From Hyphomicrobiales bacterium (GTDB lineage: Bacteria; Pseudomonadota; Alphaproteobacteria; Rhizobiales; Rhizobiaceae): a stretch of DNA of 64,000 nt. Shown piece after piece: positions 35,960-45,429 of the stretch. The translations under genes and the position numbers were made by a program. The notes beneath the pieces are model-generated. The model was not told where the DNA came from. It saw only the letters and a program-made list of their open reading frames with translations, and ran no database searches. How positions within the stretch are numbered: the first letter of the stretch is position 1; every line of letters starts with the position of its first letter. The stretch is from NCBI GenBank assembly GCA_900472625.1, contig UCIT01000060.1:118023-182022 (forward strand), written 5' to 3'.

Positions 35960-36488
35960 TCACAGGTCGAAGGTGAAGACGGGCCGCGCCAGGCCGAGAA
36001 GACCGGAATACGGAACCGGGCCAAAATATCGACTATCATAAGAGCTCGCAAAGGAGGAGTGAAGGAACAGATGATGCGGCGGAACCACGCCGCCGGAATC
36101 AGGCAGGAGCACCCTGCCCTCGCCGTCCGTGCCGCTCACCGACGATGCGGGGACCGAACGGCCGTCGATGTGCACGCGGTCGCTGATGTCGACACGCTGC
36201 CCAGGAAGCGCTGCGACAGTCTTGATCAGCGGCGCGAAACGCCGACACACAGCCCTCGGCGCAGGTATCCGCGCCGCCGTGCTTCTGCGAAGACGGCTGT
36301 CATGGGTGGGCATAAAAACACCAGATCGCAATGGCGACGGGACGCTGAAGCTTTTCGATGCGCCAGAGGCCGAGCGGTTCGCTTGGGGTCAGATTCAGTC
36401 GATAGCCACCGGTGAACGCAGCCGCCGCCAGTGTGGATATGATGACGGCGGAGCCGGTCAGAAACAGGAGAACCCGTCTTTTCCTCAT
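35960..36488 (-). pseudogene. traF: TraF conjugative signal-peptidase-like protein, two frameshifts
   Basis: TraF is an S26-type peptidase that matures conjugation proteins. The ATG at 36488 overlaps the traA stop. The first frame carries the membrane anchor and the catalytic-serine segment LTPSEPLGLWRIEKLQRPVAI. One lost G near 36330 and another near 36238 are needed to join DLVFLCPPMTAVFAEARRRG and then FAPLIKTVAALPGQRVD (with the catalytic Lys) and HLFLHSSFASSYDSRYFGPV. Repaired, it would be 176 residues, normal for the family. Confidence 0.85.
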
Positions 36489-39400
36489 TGCTTCAGCACC
36501 GGCGTCTGGCGCTGGGCAAGACGTTGTTCCTCGGCCAGCTTTAGCGAGTGGACGGTACGCTCATGGGCGGCAAGCTGTTGCGCTGTTCGTATGACCGGCC
36601 AGGCTTGTTTTAGCTGCTCCTTCTGCTCCGGCTTCATACCCTCGGAAAGCGTTTCGTACAGCTTTCCGTAGGGCTCGCGCGCGGCGTTGCTCAGCAGCGT
36701 CCGCTCCCCGAACCGTTCGGTAACGGCTTTGTTGAAACCGTCGATTTCGAGCTTGGTTTCGCGATTGCTGAGCGCGTAAGCCATCGCGGCGGGCAGGTCG
36801 TTGCGGTCGATGGCGTCACGCACTCGCTCCAGCACGACGCGCGCTGCCGGCGACAGCGCCGGAATGTCGATTGAGACCCGCTGGCGCAGCGCCTGCTCGT
36901 CCGTTTGCAGCCTCGTTGCCGCGGTCTCGCGCATATGAAGGTATTGCTCAAGATCCCGCTTCAAGGCGGGAACATTGACCTCGGCGACGCGACGTGCTTC
37001 GCGCTCTGACTTGGCTGCGAGAATGCCGGTCTTGCCCTTCAATGGACCGATAGTTTCCGGCTCAGCCTCCAGCTTCTTCAAAATCTGCTTCGCCACCTCC
37101 TTGTCCGCCAGAACCGCATCGAAGTTCATCCCACGGAATGCGGTTTCCGGATCGGCGAAGACGTAAGCGAAACGAGCCGAGACTTCCTCCCATTGCCGCT
37201 TTAAGGAAGGATCTGCGTCAAGCCTGTCGCCGACGGTATCGGCAACAGAACCGGAAAATGTCTTGATGCCTGCGACCATGGGCGGGGCCTCCTTCTTCGT
37301 TTGAGTGGTTGGGGATTGGGTGAAGCCAAGGCGCGCGGCAAAGGCAGCAAGGCGCTCGCTGAGATCGACAAGTTTGGCCTTCTGGCGCAGCGTCCAGTCG
37401 AGCCGGTCGCGTACCAGCGTGCGAGCGACCTGGACGATGTGCAGGCCACGGTTCTCCGAGAAGCGCAACGCCTCGCGATAGAGCTGGCCGCTCGCGTAAT
37501 CGAGCGTCGTCTCCTTGGCGTTCTTCCGGGAGAGAACCTTAGCCAGGCCGCCGTTGAAGGAAAAGGACCGCGTCCCGTAGTAGAGCTGCAGATCCTCGCG
37601 ATGGCGGGTCATCGCCACGTAGGTTAGATGCCGATCCAGGGACAGGGAAGCGAGCACCTTGACCCTATCGACGGTGGCGCCCTGGGACTTGTGGATCGTC
37701 GTCGCGTAGCCGTGATCAAGGTTGTTGTAGAACCGCTGCTCGATGAACACTTGGCGGCGCTGATCGCGCTCGCCCACCGTTGCGACGATGCCGTTTGCTG
37801 CGGCCTCTACGACATGACCGATCATGCCATTTTTGACGCCGAGCGATGCCTCGTTCTTCAGGAAGACGATCTGATCGCCAGCATCGAAACGGCGTTGGCC
37901 GTCGGCGGTCCGGAACAGATGACCTTCACCCACCATGCCGCGTTCGACCAGCTTTTCGCGGGCCATGACATTGAGCATGCGAACATCGCGGCGCAGATGG
38001 GCGAGGATCAAGGTCGTCTTCGTCTGATCGTAGTCGTGGTTCCAGTCGGCGATCAGGCGCTCGACAGCTTCGGCCTTCAGACGCTCGCCCGTAATCCTGA
38101 CATTGGCACCATAAGCACTCAACGCCTTTTCGACATTGCCGCGTGCGAGATCGAGCGACGCCTTGCGCATCCAGTCTTCGCGCTGGCGATAGATAGTTTC
38201 GAGTTCGGCATAGCCAACGCGATCAACGATAGCGCGGAAGGCAGCACCCGCCTCGATCGGCTGAAGCTGCTCGGGATCGCCGACCAGCACGATCTTCGCG
38301 CCCGCCCTGACCACGGCATCGACGAACCCCGCCATCTGTTTCGACGCAACCATGCCGGCCTCGTCCATGACGAAGATCGTCTTGTCGTCCAGACCATCAC
38401 GGCCTCGGTTCCAGCGCAGCTCCCATGACGCAAGCGTCCGGCTCTGGATTCCGGCTTCCTTCTCTAGACCCTCAGCCGCCTTGCCTGCAAGCGCACCCCC
38501 GACAACGCGATATCCGGCCAGTTCCCACGCCTCGCGCGCTGCCTTCATCATCGTGGTCTTGCCGGCGCCGGCGCGTCCGACGACGGCAGCGATACGGGCA
38601 GGTCCTGCAATGCGCTCGATCGCGGCTTTCTGCTCGTCGGAAAGCCGCTCATGCCGACGGAAGGTGGCGTCGAGAGCGGAGTGGGAAACGTCCCTTCCCT
38701 CCCGGTTCGACAGCCACATCGCCTGCCGCGCCATCGTCGCTTCCAGCCGGATCATCGCCCGCGTCGAAAAGCGCGCCAGCAACTTGTCGCCCGTGGTAAA
38801 ATCGATCGTCTCGCGCTGCAGCCGCAGCACGTCCGGGTTCAGGATGATCTTCAACATCAATTGCTGGAAGAGCGCGGGGTCATCGATATAGCGATGCAAG
38901 ACCTTGGCTATATCGCGTTCGTCGAAGACGCTCTTTTCTCGAGTGATCAGGTCGAGCACGATGGCAGGATTGCGCAGGATCCGACGGGTGTTTTCCGAGC
39001 GTCGTTGCTCGTTCAGCTCGATGCGTTCCAGTTCCGGGCGAACACCCCTTTGCTCCGCCTTGCGCTCAATCGCCTTGGCCCCGACGCCAAGGTGGATGGT
39101 GGGCTCAAGATCGATACCCTGCTTCTCGTAGGAGCGGCCATCGATCCGCAAATCGACCCCGCCAAGCGCCAGGTGATGGTTCAACCGCTCGAACCATCCG
39201 TTTCGCAACACATTGAAGTCATCGGTCGATCCGGCCCAGAGTTCGTAAAAGATCTTGCCGGATTTCGTTCGCAACGGCTGGCCGTCCTCTCCGATGACAG
39301 CGATTTTCTTCGACCCGAACCCGTCGTTGGAGAGCGGCCGCAATGTCGTCATAAGGTGGACGTGCGGATTGCCGGGATTGTCGTGGTAAACCCAGTCGGC

Positions 39401-39787
39401 AACCATGCCTTTCGCCAGGATGTATTTCTCGACAAAATCCCGGACCAGGGCGATGTTCTGCTCGGCCGACAGTTCCAGCGGCAGTGCGATGGTGAGGTCG
39501 CGGGCAAGCTGCGCATCGGCACGCTTCTCGAAAGCTTCGACCCTGTTCCAGAAGGCCTCGACAGCGCCCGAAACAGAGCGATCGGCAATGAGGCTGCGCA
39601 CCCATTCGGGTGCATCCGAAGGGATCACCAACTCTTCGTGCAGCAAGCCTTGCTTGCGCGTGTAGTCAATGGTGCGGGCCTCACGCTCGTATTCCATCTT
39701 CGCGCAGTGCCGGTAGGCCGCAGACAGCACCACGCTGCGGCCCGAGCCGCGGCTGACGATGCTGGCTGAGAAATGGGCGATGGCCAC
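36485..39787 (-). CDS. traA: TraA relaxase/helicase of the Ti-plasmid type
   Basis: This 1100-residue protein nicks oriT and unwinds the transferred strand. The N-terminal MobA/MobL relaxase domain (about residues 1-250) has the metal triad in NPHVHLMTTLRPL (His142 and His144) and a Tyr at 25. The helicase region (about 360-760) has Walker A VGRAGAGKTTMM near 403 and IFVMDEAGMV. The start is GTG at 39785-39787, giving the standard MAIAHFSAS opening. A coiled C-terminal third follows. The gene leads traAFBH and is intact, unlike traF and traB. Confidence 0.96.
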   Translation of the reverse strand: MAIAHFSASIVSRGSGRSVVLSAAYRHCAKMEYEREARTIDYTRKQGLLHEELVIPSDAPEWVRSLIADRSVSGAVEAFWNRVEAFEKRADAQLARDLTIALPLELSAEQNIALVRDFVEKYILAKGMVADWVYHDNPGNPHVHLMTTLRPLSNDGFGSKKIAVIGEDGQPLRTKSGKIFYELWAGSTDDFNVLRNGWFERLNHHLALGGVDLRIDGRSYEKQGIDLEPTIHLGVGAKAIERKAEQRGVRPELERIELNEQRRSENTRRILRNPAIVLDLITREKSVFDERDIAKVLHRYIDDPALFQQLMLKIILNPDVLRLQRETIDFTTGDKLLARFSTRAMIRLEATMARQAMWLSNREGRDVSHSALDATFRRHERLSDEQKAAIERIAGPARIAAVVGRAGAGKTTMMKAAREAWELAGYRVVGGALAGKAAEGLEKEAGIQSRTLASWELRWNRGRDGLDDKTIFVMDEAGMVASKQMAGFVDAVVRAGAKIVLVGDPEQLQPIEAGAAFRAIVDRVGYAELETIYRQREDWMRKASLDLARGNVEKALSAYGANVRITGERLKAEAVERLIADWNHDYDQTKTTLILAHLRRDVRMLNVMAREKLVERGMVGEGHLFRTADGQRRFDAGDQIVFLKNEASLGVKNGMIGHVVEAAANGIVATVGERDQRRQVFIEQRFYNNLDHGYATTIHKSQGATVDRVKVLASLSLDRHLTYVAMTRHREDLQLYYGTRSFSFNGGLAKVLSRKNAKETTLDYASGQLYREALRFSENRGLHIVQVARTLVRDRLDWTLRQKAKLVDLSERLAAFAARLGFTQSPTTQTKKEAPPMVAGIKTFSGSVADTVGDRLDADPSLKRQWEEVSARFAYVFADPETAFRGMNFDAVLADKEVAKQILKKLEAEPETIGPLKGKTGILAAKSEREARRVAEVNVPALKRDLEQYLHMRETAATRLQTDEQALRQRVSIDIPALSPAARVVLERVRDAIDRNDLPAAMAYALSNRETKLEIDGFNKAVTERFGERTLLSNAAREPYGKLYETLSEGMKPEQKEQLKQAWPVIRTAQQLAAHERTVHSLKLAEEQRLAQRQTPVLKQ

Positions 39788-39844
39788 GGCGAAGAGCGCT
39801 CTCGGTTGGAACCAAGTTCGTCGGGAGTGGCGGTAAAGCCCGGT

Positions 39845-39900
39845 CTCACCGGACCGTGAGCAACGCGTCGCATCAGCGACGTATAATTGCGCCCTTGGAT
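39845..39900. other. oriT: origin of transfer (oriT), RSF1010/Ti type
   Basis: The segment holds GACGTATAATTGCGCCCTTG at 39878-39897, the nic-region sequence of Agrobacterium and Rhizobium oriT sites (RSF1010-like GCGCCCTT). An inverted repeat, GCGTCGCATCAGCGACG, stands next to it. It lies between the divergent traA and traC genes, as in Ti plasmids. TraA, aided by TraC, would nick here. Confidence 0.88.
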
Positions 39901-39949
39901 CCGCTCCTTCGGAACGGCGGGATCATCCTTCAAAGTGTCGGCTTTGCCG

Positions 39950-39967
39950 ACGTGCAGATCTGCACAT
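39950..39967. promoter_or_regulatory. tra box: TraR operator for the divergent traAFBH and traCDG operons
   Basis: ACGTGCAGATCTGCACAT is an 18-base near-perfect palindrome matching the TraR-binding consensus ATGTGCAGATCTGCACAT at 17 of 18 positions. In related plasmids one such box activates both divergent operons. It lies 73 bases before the traC ATG and 163 bases before the traA GTG. Confidence 0.93.
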
Positions 39968-40039
39968 TCCTTCGGAACCGCTTTTGAGGAAATCTTGTAG
40001 CGAGATAAACCGCAAGATTTCCAGGGAGATGCGACCCGA

Positions 40040-40336
40040 ATGAAGAAACCATCGTCGAAGATCAGGGAAGAAATCGCCAGATTGCAGGATCAGCTGAGAC
40101 AAGCCGAAACACGCGAGGCCGAGCACATCGGCAGGATCGCGCTGAAGGCCGGCCTCGGTGAGATCGAGATTGAGGAAATCGAGCTACAGGCTGCGTTCGA
40201 AGAGATCACCGGGCGGTTTCGCGGAGGTAAGGCGCCTTCGACCGGAAGAAAAAATGCCGGGGATGGTCGAACCGGCGGTGAGCCGGCGGCAACGATCGCG
40301 CCTAGCGCGCATGCGGGCAGCCCTGGTGAGGCTTGA
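40040..40336 (+). CDS. traC: TraC conjugal transfer protein
   Basis: This 98-residue relaxosome accessory protein has a helical N-terminal half (SKIREEIARLQDQLRQAETR) resembling mobilisation proteins of the MobS/TraC group. It continues with GLGEIEIEEIELQAAFEEI and a disordered glycine- and alanine-rich tail. It is the first gene of traCDG, 73 bases beyond the tra box. Confidence 0.9.
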   Translation: MKKPSSKIREEIARLQDQLRQAETREAEHIGRIALKAGLGEIEIEEIELQAAFEEITGRFRGGKAPSTGRKNAGDGRTGGEPAATIAPSAHAGSPGEA

Positions 40337-40340
40337 ACGG

Positions 40341-40556
40341 ATGGCCCGCACGAAGACGACTGACGCGCAAAAGAAGGACACGCGTGAAAAAATCGAACTC
40401 GGTGGGCTGATCGTCAAGGCAGGACTGCGCTACGAGAAGCGGGCACTACTGCTCGGCCTGCTGATCGATGCCAGTCGTCGCCTCAAGGGCAACGATGCGG
40501 AGCAATCGCGCCTCACGGCGATAGGCGCGGAGGCGTTCGCTCATGACGGCGAGTAA
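40341..40556 (+). CDS. traD: TraD conjugal transfer protein
   Basis: This 71-residue protein starts at the ATG at 40341, four bases after traC. It has a basic start (ARTKTTDAQKKDTREKIE) and the TraD-family LGGLIVKAGLRYEKRALLLG core. The frame is open further upstream but that part overlaps traC in another frame. Its end overlaps traG by 14 bases. It is a relaxosome accessory factor. Confidence 0.9.
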   Translation: MARTKTTDAQKKDTREKIELGGLIVKAGLRYEKRALLLGLLIDASRRLKGNDAEQSRLTAIGAEAFAHDGE

Positions 40557-42512
40557 AGTGTTCCTCGCCGTCATCCCGGCCACGACGATGATCGTCGTCG
40601 TTGTGTTCATGCCGGGGATCGAACACTGGCTGGCCGCGCTCGGCAAGACCGCGCAGGCAAAGCTGATGCTGGGGCGGATCGGCCTCGCGCTGCCCTATGC
40701 CACCGGAGCTGCGATCGGCACGATCTTCCTGTTCGCGGCGAACGGCGCAGCGGGTATCAAGGCGGCGGGATGGGGTGTCGTCAGCGGAAGTGGAGTGGCC
40801 ATCCTCATCGCTCTCCTGCGCGAGGGGGTTCGCCTGGCCGGGATCGCTGGCGACATCCCGAAAGGTCAATCCGTACTCGGATATGCGGACCCCGCGACGA
40901 TGCTTGGCGCATCGACAACGTTCCTCGCCGGCGTCTTAGCACTGCGCGTCGCGATGAAGGGTAACGCAGCTTTTGCCAAAGCCGCACCACGGCGGATTGG
41001 AGGAAAGCGAGCGGTGCATGGCGAGGCCGACTGGATGAAAGTGCAGGAGGCTGCAAAACTATTCCTCGATCCAGGAGGCATCGTCGTCGGCGAACGGTAT
41101 CGCGTCGATCGCGACAGCGTTGCGGCTGTGTCGTTCCGCGCCGATGATCCGTCGACCTGGGGAGCGGGAGGCAAGAGCCCGCTCCTATGCTTCGACGGCT
41201 CCTTCGGCTCCTCGCATGGCATCGTCTTCGCCGGCTCCGGCGGTTTCAAGACGACGTCGGTAACGGTCCCGACCGCGCTCAAGTGGGGTGGCGGTTTCGT
41301 TGTCCTCGATCCATCCAGCGAGGTCGCGCCGATGGTATCGGAGCATCGCCGCAAGGCTGGCCGAAAGGTGATCATTCTCGATCCCTCGGCGTCAGGCGTC
41401 GGTTCAACGCGCTCGACTGGATCGGGCAACATGGCAGCACGAAAGAAGAGGACATCGTCGCCGTCGCGACCTGGATTATGACCGACAATCCGCGATCGGC
41501 GTCTGCCCGCGACGACTTCTTCCGGGCATCGGCGATGCAGCTTCTGACGGCCCTGATCGCCGACGTCTGCCTGTCCGGTCACACGGACGAGGAAGACCAG
41601 ACGCTGCGCCGTGTGCGTAAGAATCTTTCGGAGCCTGAACCACAGCTACGGGCGCGCCTGACAAAAATCTACGAACAGTCGGAATCGGACTTCGTGAAGG
41701 AGAATGTTTCGGTCTTCGTCAACATGACACCCGAGACCTTTTCCGGGGTCTACGCCAATGCGGTGAAAGAAACCCACTGGCTGTCTTATCCGAACTACGC
41801 CGCGCTCGTCTCAGGCGACAGTTTCTCGACCGACGATCTTGCCGATGGCGGAACCGACATCTTCATCGCTCTCGATCTAAAGGTCCTCGAAGCCCATCCG
41901 GGACTGGCGCGTGTGGTTATCGGATCGCTGCTCAATGCCATCTACAATCGAAACGGCGATGTGAAAGGTCGCGCGCTCTTCCTGCTCGACGAAATCGCCA
42001 GGCTTGGCTATCTGCGCATCTTAGAGACCGCGCGCGACGCCGGGCGCAAATACGGCATCACGCTGGCGATGATCTTTCAGTCCATCGGCCAGATGCGCGA
42101 GGCCTATGGCGGGCGGGACGCGACGAGCAAATGGTTCGAATCCGCGTCGTGGATCTCGTTTGCCGCGATCAACGATCCCGACACGGCCGACTATATCTCG
42201 AAACGCTGCGGCGATACGACAGTCGAAGTCGACCAGACGAACCGGTCTTCCGGAATGAAGGGATCGTCGCGCTCACGCTCCCGGCAGCTCAGCCGCCGGC
42301 CGCTGATCCTGCCGCATGAGGTGCTACGCATGCGCACCGACGAGCAGATCGTGTTCACATCAGGCAATCCGCCGCTCAGATGTGGTCGCGCCATCTGGTT
42401 CAGACGCAAGGATATGAGCGCGTCCGTCGGAGAAAACCGTTTTCACAAGCCAATTACAGAAGGGGTGAAAAGCTATAAGGCCGCTCCGACGACAGATACT
42501 GAGGAGACATGA
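40543..42512 (+). pseudogene. traG: TraG coupling protein (VirD4/TraG ATPase), single-base frameshift
   Basis: TraG links the relaxosome to the type IV secretion channel. The first frame gives the N-terminal membrane part, FAGSGGFKTTSVTVPTAL (Walker A region) and VVLDPSSEVAPMV. At 41401-41404 (GGTT, expected GGTTT) the frame is lost. From there the second frame continues FNALDWIGQHG, KENVSVFVNMTPETF, LFLLDEIARLGYLRILETAR (Walker B) and the end at 42512. One extra T would give a normal 656-residue TraG. As read it is split into two non-functional parts. Confidence 0.9.
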
Positions 42513-42948
42513 AAGTGAGACTTTTTACGGCAATTGCCAGCCTATGCCCCTTTAGCCATTGGCTTCCTCGCATCGGTTGCCTCAGCCCAGCCCTTCAAGC
42601 AGTGCAAAGCACTCTATCTGCGGAAGCGGGCAACGGATCACTTGCGTAGTGGACGGCGACACGTTCTGGTTTCGAGGCGAGAAGATCAGGATCGCCGACA
42701 TCGACACTCCGGAACTCAGCCCGCCGAGATGTGAGCGCGAACGCAAGCGAGGTCTTGCGGCGAAACAGCGTCTGCTCGACATCCTCAATTCGGGTCCGCT
42801 CTCGTTCAAGGCGACCGCCAGGGATGAAGATCGCTTCGGTCGCAAGCTCAGGATCGTCTACCGCGAGCGACGATCGGTCGGCGATATTCTCGTCGCCGAA
42901 GGCCTGGCTCGGAAGTGGGAAGGATCACGACAGAGTTGGTGCGAATGA
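42509..42948 (+). pseudogene. secreted thermonuclease-like (SNase) protein, two one-base insertions
   Basis: The ATG at 42509 overlaps the traG stop. Dropping one T from the run near 42520-42525 gives a signal peptide (LAIGFLASVASAQPFKQC). Dropping one C near 42619 restores CGSGQRITCVVDGDTFWFRG, IRIADIDTPELSPPRC and DEDRFGRKLRIVY, then GDILVAEGLARKW. These are the staphylococcal-nuclease motifs with the Asp, Arg and Glu active-site pattern. Without the two bases it would be 145 residues. It is a usual neighbour of traG in rhizobial plasmids. Confidence 0.8.
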
Positions 42949-43044
42949 TCCGGGCGCCGGCGGATCACTATTGTGAATCGATGATGCCCGACCGATTCAA
43001 AAGTGTCATTGGACGGCAGATTCCGAACGCGCGACTCTTCTGTT

Positions 43045-43309
43045 ATGATCACGCAGCCCTACCACCTCTATGTCGAGCGTATCGCACCGGAAAAAAACAT
43101 GGCGCGGTTTTACGCGCTCGCCGTTCAGCCAACATTGTTCGGCGAGGTCGCTAGTACGCGCCTGGGGGCGGATTGGAACGCGCGGACAGCAGATGGTGCA
43201 TCTGTTCGACAACGAGAAGCAGGCCATCAACCTGTTCCTCGACGTGCTTCGCGAGAAGCGTAAACGAGGCTATCGGCCAAAACCACCTGTGGACATCAAG
43301 CGGATCTGA
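43045..43309 (+). pseudogene. WGR-domain protein, frameshifted
   Basis: From the ATG at 43045 the frame reads ITQPYHLYVERIAPEKNMAR and QPTLFGEV. It continues in the next frame as LVRAWGRIGTRGQQMVHLFD with NEKQAINLFLDVLREKRKRG. The WGR motif is complete but the frame slips near 43145-43155 (net gain of one base or loss of two). WGR domains bind nucleic acid. The gene is a common small passenger on rhizobial plasmids. Confidence 0.8.
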
Positions 43310-43392
43310 TCCTCGTCCCCATCGTGACCGATGACAATCCAGTCAGAAGCTGACACGGATTTTATCTTTGAGAACAAGATGCGAGGAATTCC

Positions 43393-43671
43393 ATGACCAC
43401 CACCAATGAAATCGCCGACAAGATTGCAGCCGACAACGGCCTGTCGAAGGTTCAGGCCAAGGGCATTGTCGAGGCCGTGTTCCAGGCCATCGCCGATGCC
43501 GCAGGCTCCGACGCTGAAACCTCGATCCCCGGCTTCGGGAAGTTTAAGGTGAAGGCATCGCCTGAGCGCGAGGGTCGCAATCCCGCGACCGGAGAAAAGA
43601 TGACTGTTGCCGCTTCGAAGAAGCTGACCTTTGCGCCTGCCAAGGCGCTCAAGGATGCACTGAACAAGTGA
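43393..43671 (+). CDS. HU-family DNA-binding protein
   Basis: This 92-residue histone-like protein has the family opening TNEIADKIAADNGLSKVQAK, the core IPGFGKFKVKA, the arm tip RNPATGEKM and the closing KLTFAPAKALKDALN. It is of normal length and intact. It may help relaxosome folding or plasmid nucleoid structure. A hairpin terminator follows. Confidence 0.95.
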   Translation: MTTTNEIADKIAADNGLSKVQAKGIVEAVFQAIADAAGSDAETSIPGFGKFKVKASPEREGRNPATGEKMTVAASKKLTFAPAKALKDALNK

Positions 43672-43686
43672 TCCCTGGCGTGGAGA

Positions 43687-43708
43687 GCCCCGCCTTGTCG
43701 GGCGGGGC
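43687..43708. terminator. bidirectional hairpin between HU and DUF736 genes
   Basis: GCCCCGCC and GGCGGGGC form a perfect 8-bp GC-rich stem with a six-base loop between the convergent HU gene and DUF736 gene. No long T-tract is present, but its position between two gene ends supports termination for both. Confidence 0.65.
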
Positions 43709-43716
43709 ATCCAGTA

Positions 43717-44022
43717 TCAGTGCCGGTTCGACCGGGACCAGATGAGGGAGAGGCCTTCCTCGCCTTCGACCAGCGTTGCGTAGATCGGAGCCGGGAAGCT
43801 CGGGTCGTCGAGCTTGACGGAGAGGTAATCGCGACCTTCGTTCGAGGTCTTCTTCCAGGCTGCGCCGAATTCGACCGTAGCCCCGGCGAGGATGCGGTAG
43901 TCCGGGCCCTTTTCGGAAGTGCGCTCGACGGCGCGGATGGTTGCCTTGACGTTGAGGTTGAGGGTCTTGATGGTGCCGGAGAAGCCGTTGCCGGAAGCGG
44001 TGAAAGAGCCGATGGTTGCCAT
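43717..44022 (-). CDS. DUF736-family protein
   Basis: This 101-residue protein has the family start ATIGSFTASGNGFSGTIKTL and the core RAVERTSEKGPDYRI, with a C-terminal YLSVKLDDPSFPAPIYATL. It is a common plasmid-borne protein of alphaproteobacteria, of unknown function and possibly single-strand DNA associated. The ATG at 44020-44022 is the family start; the open frame extends upstream without homology. Confidence 0.93.
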   Translation of the reverse strand: MATIGSFTASGNGFSGTIKTLNLNVKATIRAVERTSEKGPDYRILAGATVEFGAAWKKTSNEGRDYLSVKLDDPSFPAPIYATLVEGEEGLSLIWSRSNRH

Positions 44023-44658
44023 TGTCGTATTCCTTTTCGGTTGTTCGGGCCGCGTCCATCGCGGCCTCGATGGCAGTCGATAGGACCGGAGACGATCGGC
44101 CTGCATCCAACGGACCGAAACGGAGTGGAGGACGGCCAGGGAGAGGCTTTCTTGTCTCGCGAGGAATGGGCGCTTCAGCGCGCAGGGGAAGAAACCGATC
44201 CGGCCGTTGCGGATGCCGATCGAGCCGAGCATCGCGAGGTGGTCTTTGGTCAGACATGCCCCATCGAGACCGCAGTGGACGTGCCAGTGGAGTGATCAAG
44301 GATTGCGGCAAATGGCATTATTCTGGTGGTGACCAATGGGAACGGGTGCATAGCGCCAACAGCCCGGATCGAATGGTCGGAGCCAACGACTGCATGTGGG
44401 GGGCTGCTGCAATTGGAGCATTGTAGCCCCTCGCTTAGCGGGTCGCGGCGCCAGGCCTTGATGATCAACATTACTGGGAATTGCTCTACCTTCTCGTCGG
44501 CAGATCCATCGGGTTCTCAGCGTAGTTCGAGCGGCCACGTGTCGTGTCGACGCTGACACCCAGTGGGCAACCTGCCGGCCACGGACGCGGCGGTTACCGC
44601 CTCCAAAGTTGAATTTCTGTCCATAAGCTGGGTTTTGGCGCGAGAGCCAGTGCTTCCG
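44023..44658. other. no gene recognised
   Basis: This 636-base stretch lies between two minus-strand genes. It has GC-rich frames open on several strands, but none shows a family motif, a ribosome site and a normal codon pattern together. The part just above 44022 should carry the DUF736 promoter. Confidence 0.5.
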
Positions 44659-45243
44659 CTAGCCGGGCGTTTCGAAAAGGCCGGTCGGAAAGCCGTCTAG
44701 GCTGATCTGGTTCTTTTCCCGCCAGTAGTCGTTGATCCCGTCGACGCCCTTGGCCTTGGCCCAGGCGTCCATCTGCGGGCGCTCTTCCTGGTATTCGAAC
44801 AACGGCACGCCGTAGCCGCAGCATGTCTGAACGAGATCGAAGTCAAGCCTTATCATCTGCCGCGCGCCAAGCGGCGCCTCGCCGTCGAACCGCTCGTCCA
44901 GCAGGCTGGCAAACTCGTCACTGTCGCGATGGACGACGCGCCCCTTGCCGAAAAGCCGCATGATTAGCGGCGGCCCGGAAACCGCACAGAACATGATGGT
45001 GAGGCGGTCGTTTATCCTCAGATGGGCAGCGGTCTCGTTGCCGCTGCCGGTGCGGTCGAGATACATCGCCGCGTTGTCGCCAAGGATACGAAACATGTCC
45101 GTGCTGCGCGGAGACATGTTGACATGACCGGTCGGCCCTGCCGATGCGGTGAAGAACATGTGCTGTGCCACGATGAAGCGATGGTGTTGCGGTTCGAGAG
45201 TCGGGAAGAATTTGGCCATGCCCGAGAACATGGCTGGCTTCAT
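44659..45243 (-). CDS. pyridoxamine 5'-phosphate oxidase family protein
   Basis: This 194-residue split-barrel protein of the PPOX/FMN-binding group shows QHMFFTASAGPTGHVNMSPR, MYLDRTGSGNETAAHLRIND and GKGRVVHRDSDEF, the expected strand order. The C-terminal region (CCGYGVPLFEYQEERPQMD) is that of the larger PPOX-like subgroup found in many bacteria. It is probably a flavin- or F420-dependent reductase of unknown substrate. It is not an obvious plasmid-maintenance gene. Confidence 0.87.
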   Translation of the reverse strand: MKPAMFSGMAKFFPTLEPQHHRFIVAQHMFFTASAGPTGHVNMSPRSTDMFRILGDNAAMYLDRTGSGNETAAHLRINDRLTIMFCAVSGPPLIMRLFGKGRVVHRDSDEFASLLDERFDGEAPLGARQMIRLDFDLVQTCCGYGVPLFEYQEERPQMDAWAKAKGVDGINDYWREKNQISLDGFPTGLFETPG

Positions 45244-45429
45244 TCGCTGCCAAGACCGGAATTTGAGAAGTTGATGACACGGGCGCCCTTGCTTTCAAGT
45301 GAACCGTGCATTTTGACAGTGTAACTGACACACGTCACTTGAGGAGCGCCAGCACTTTGAAAGGCGCCTGAACAGTCACCTGATTGCCCAACGCATAGCT
45401 GCACTGCACAAAAATTAGGTGCAGTCTGT

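Noticed and set aside
40543..42512. Two separate TraG-like proteins
   Set aside because: The two frames together form one TraG with Walker A in one half and Walker B in the other, so a single frameshifted gene is the better reading.
43649..44311. Minus-strand frame covering and extending the DUF736 gene
   Set aside because: It is in another frame than DUF736 and shows low-complexity Arg/His/Pro-rich sequence without homology.
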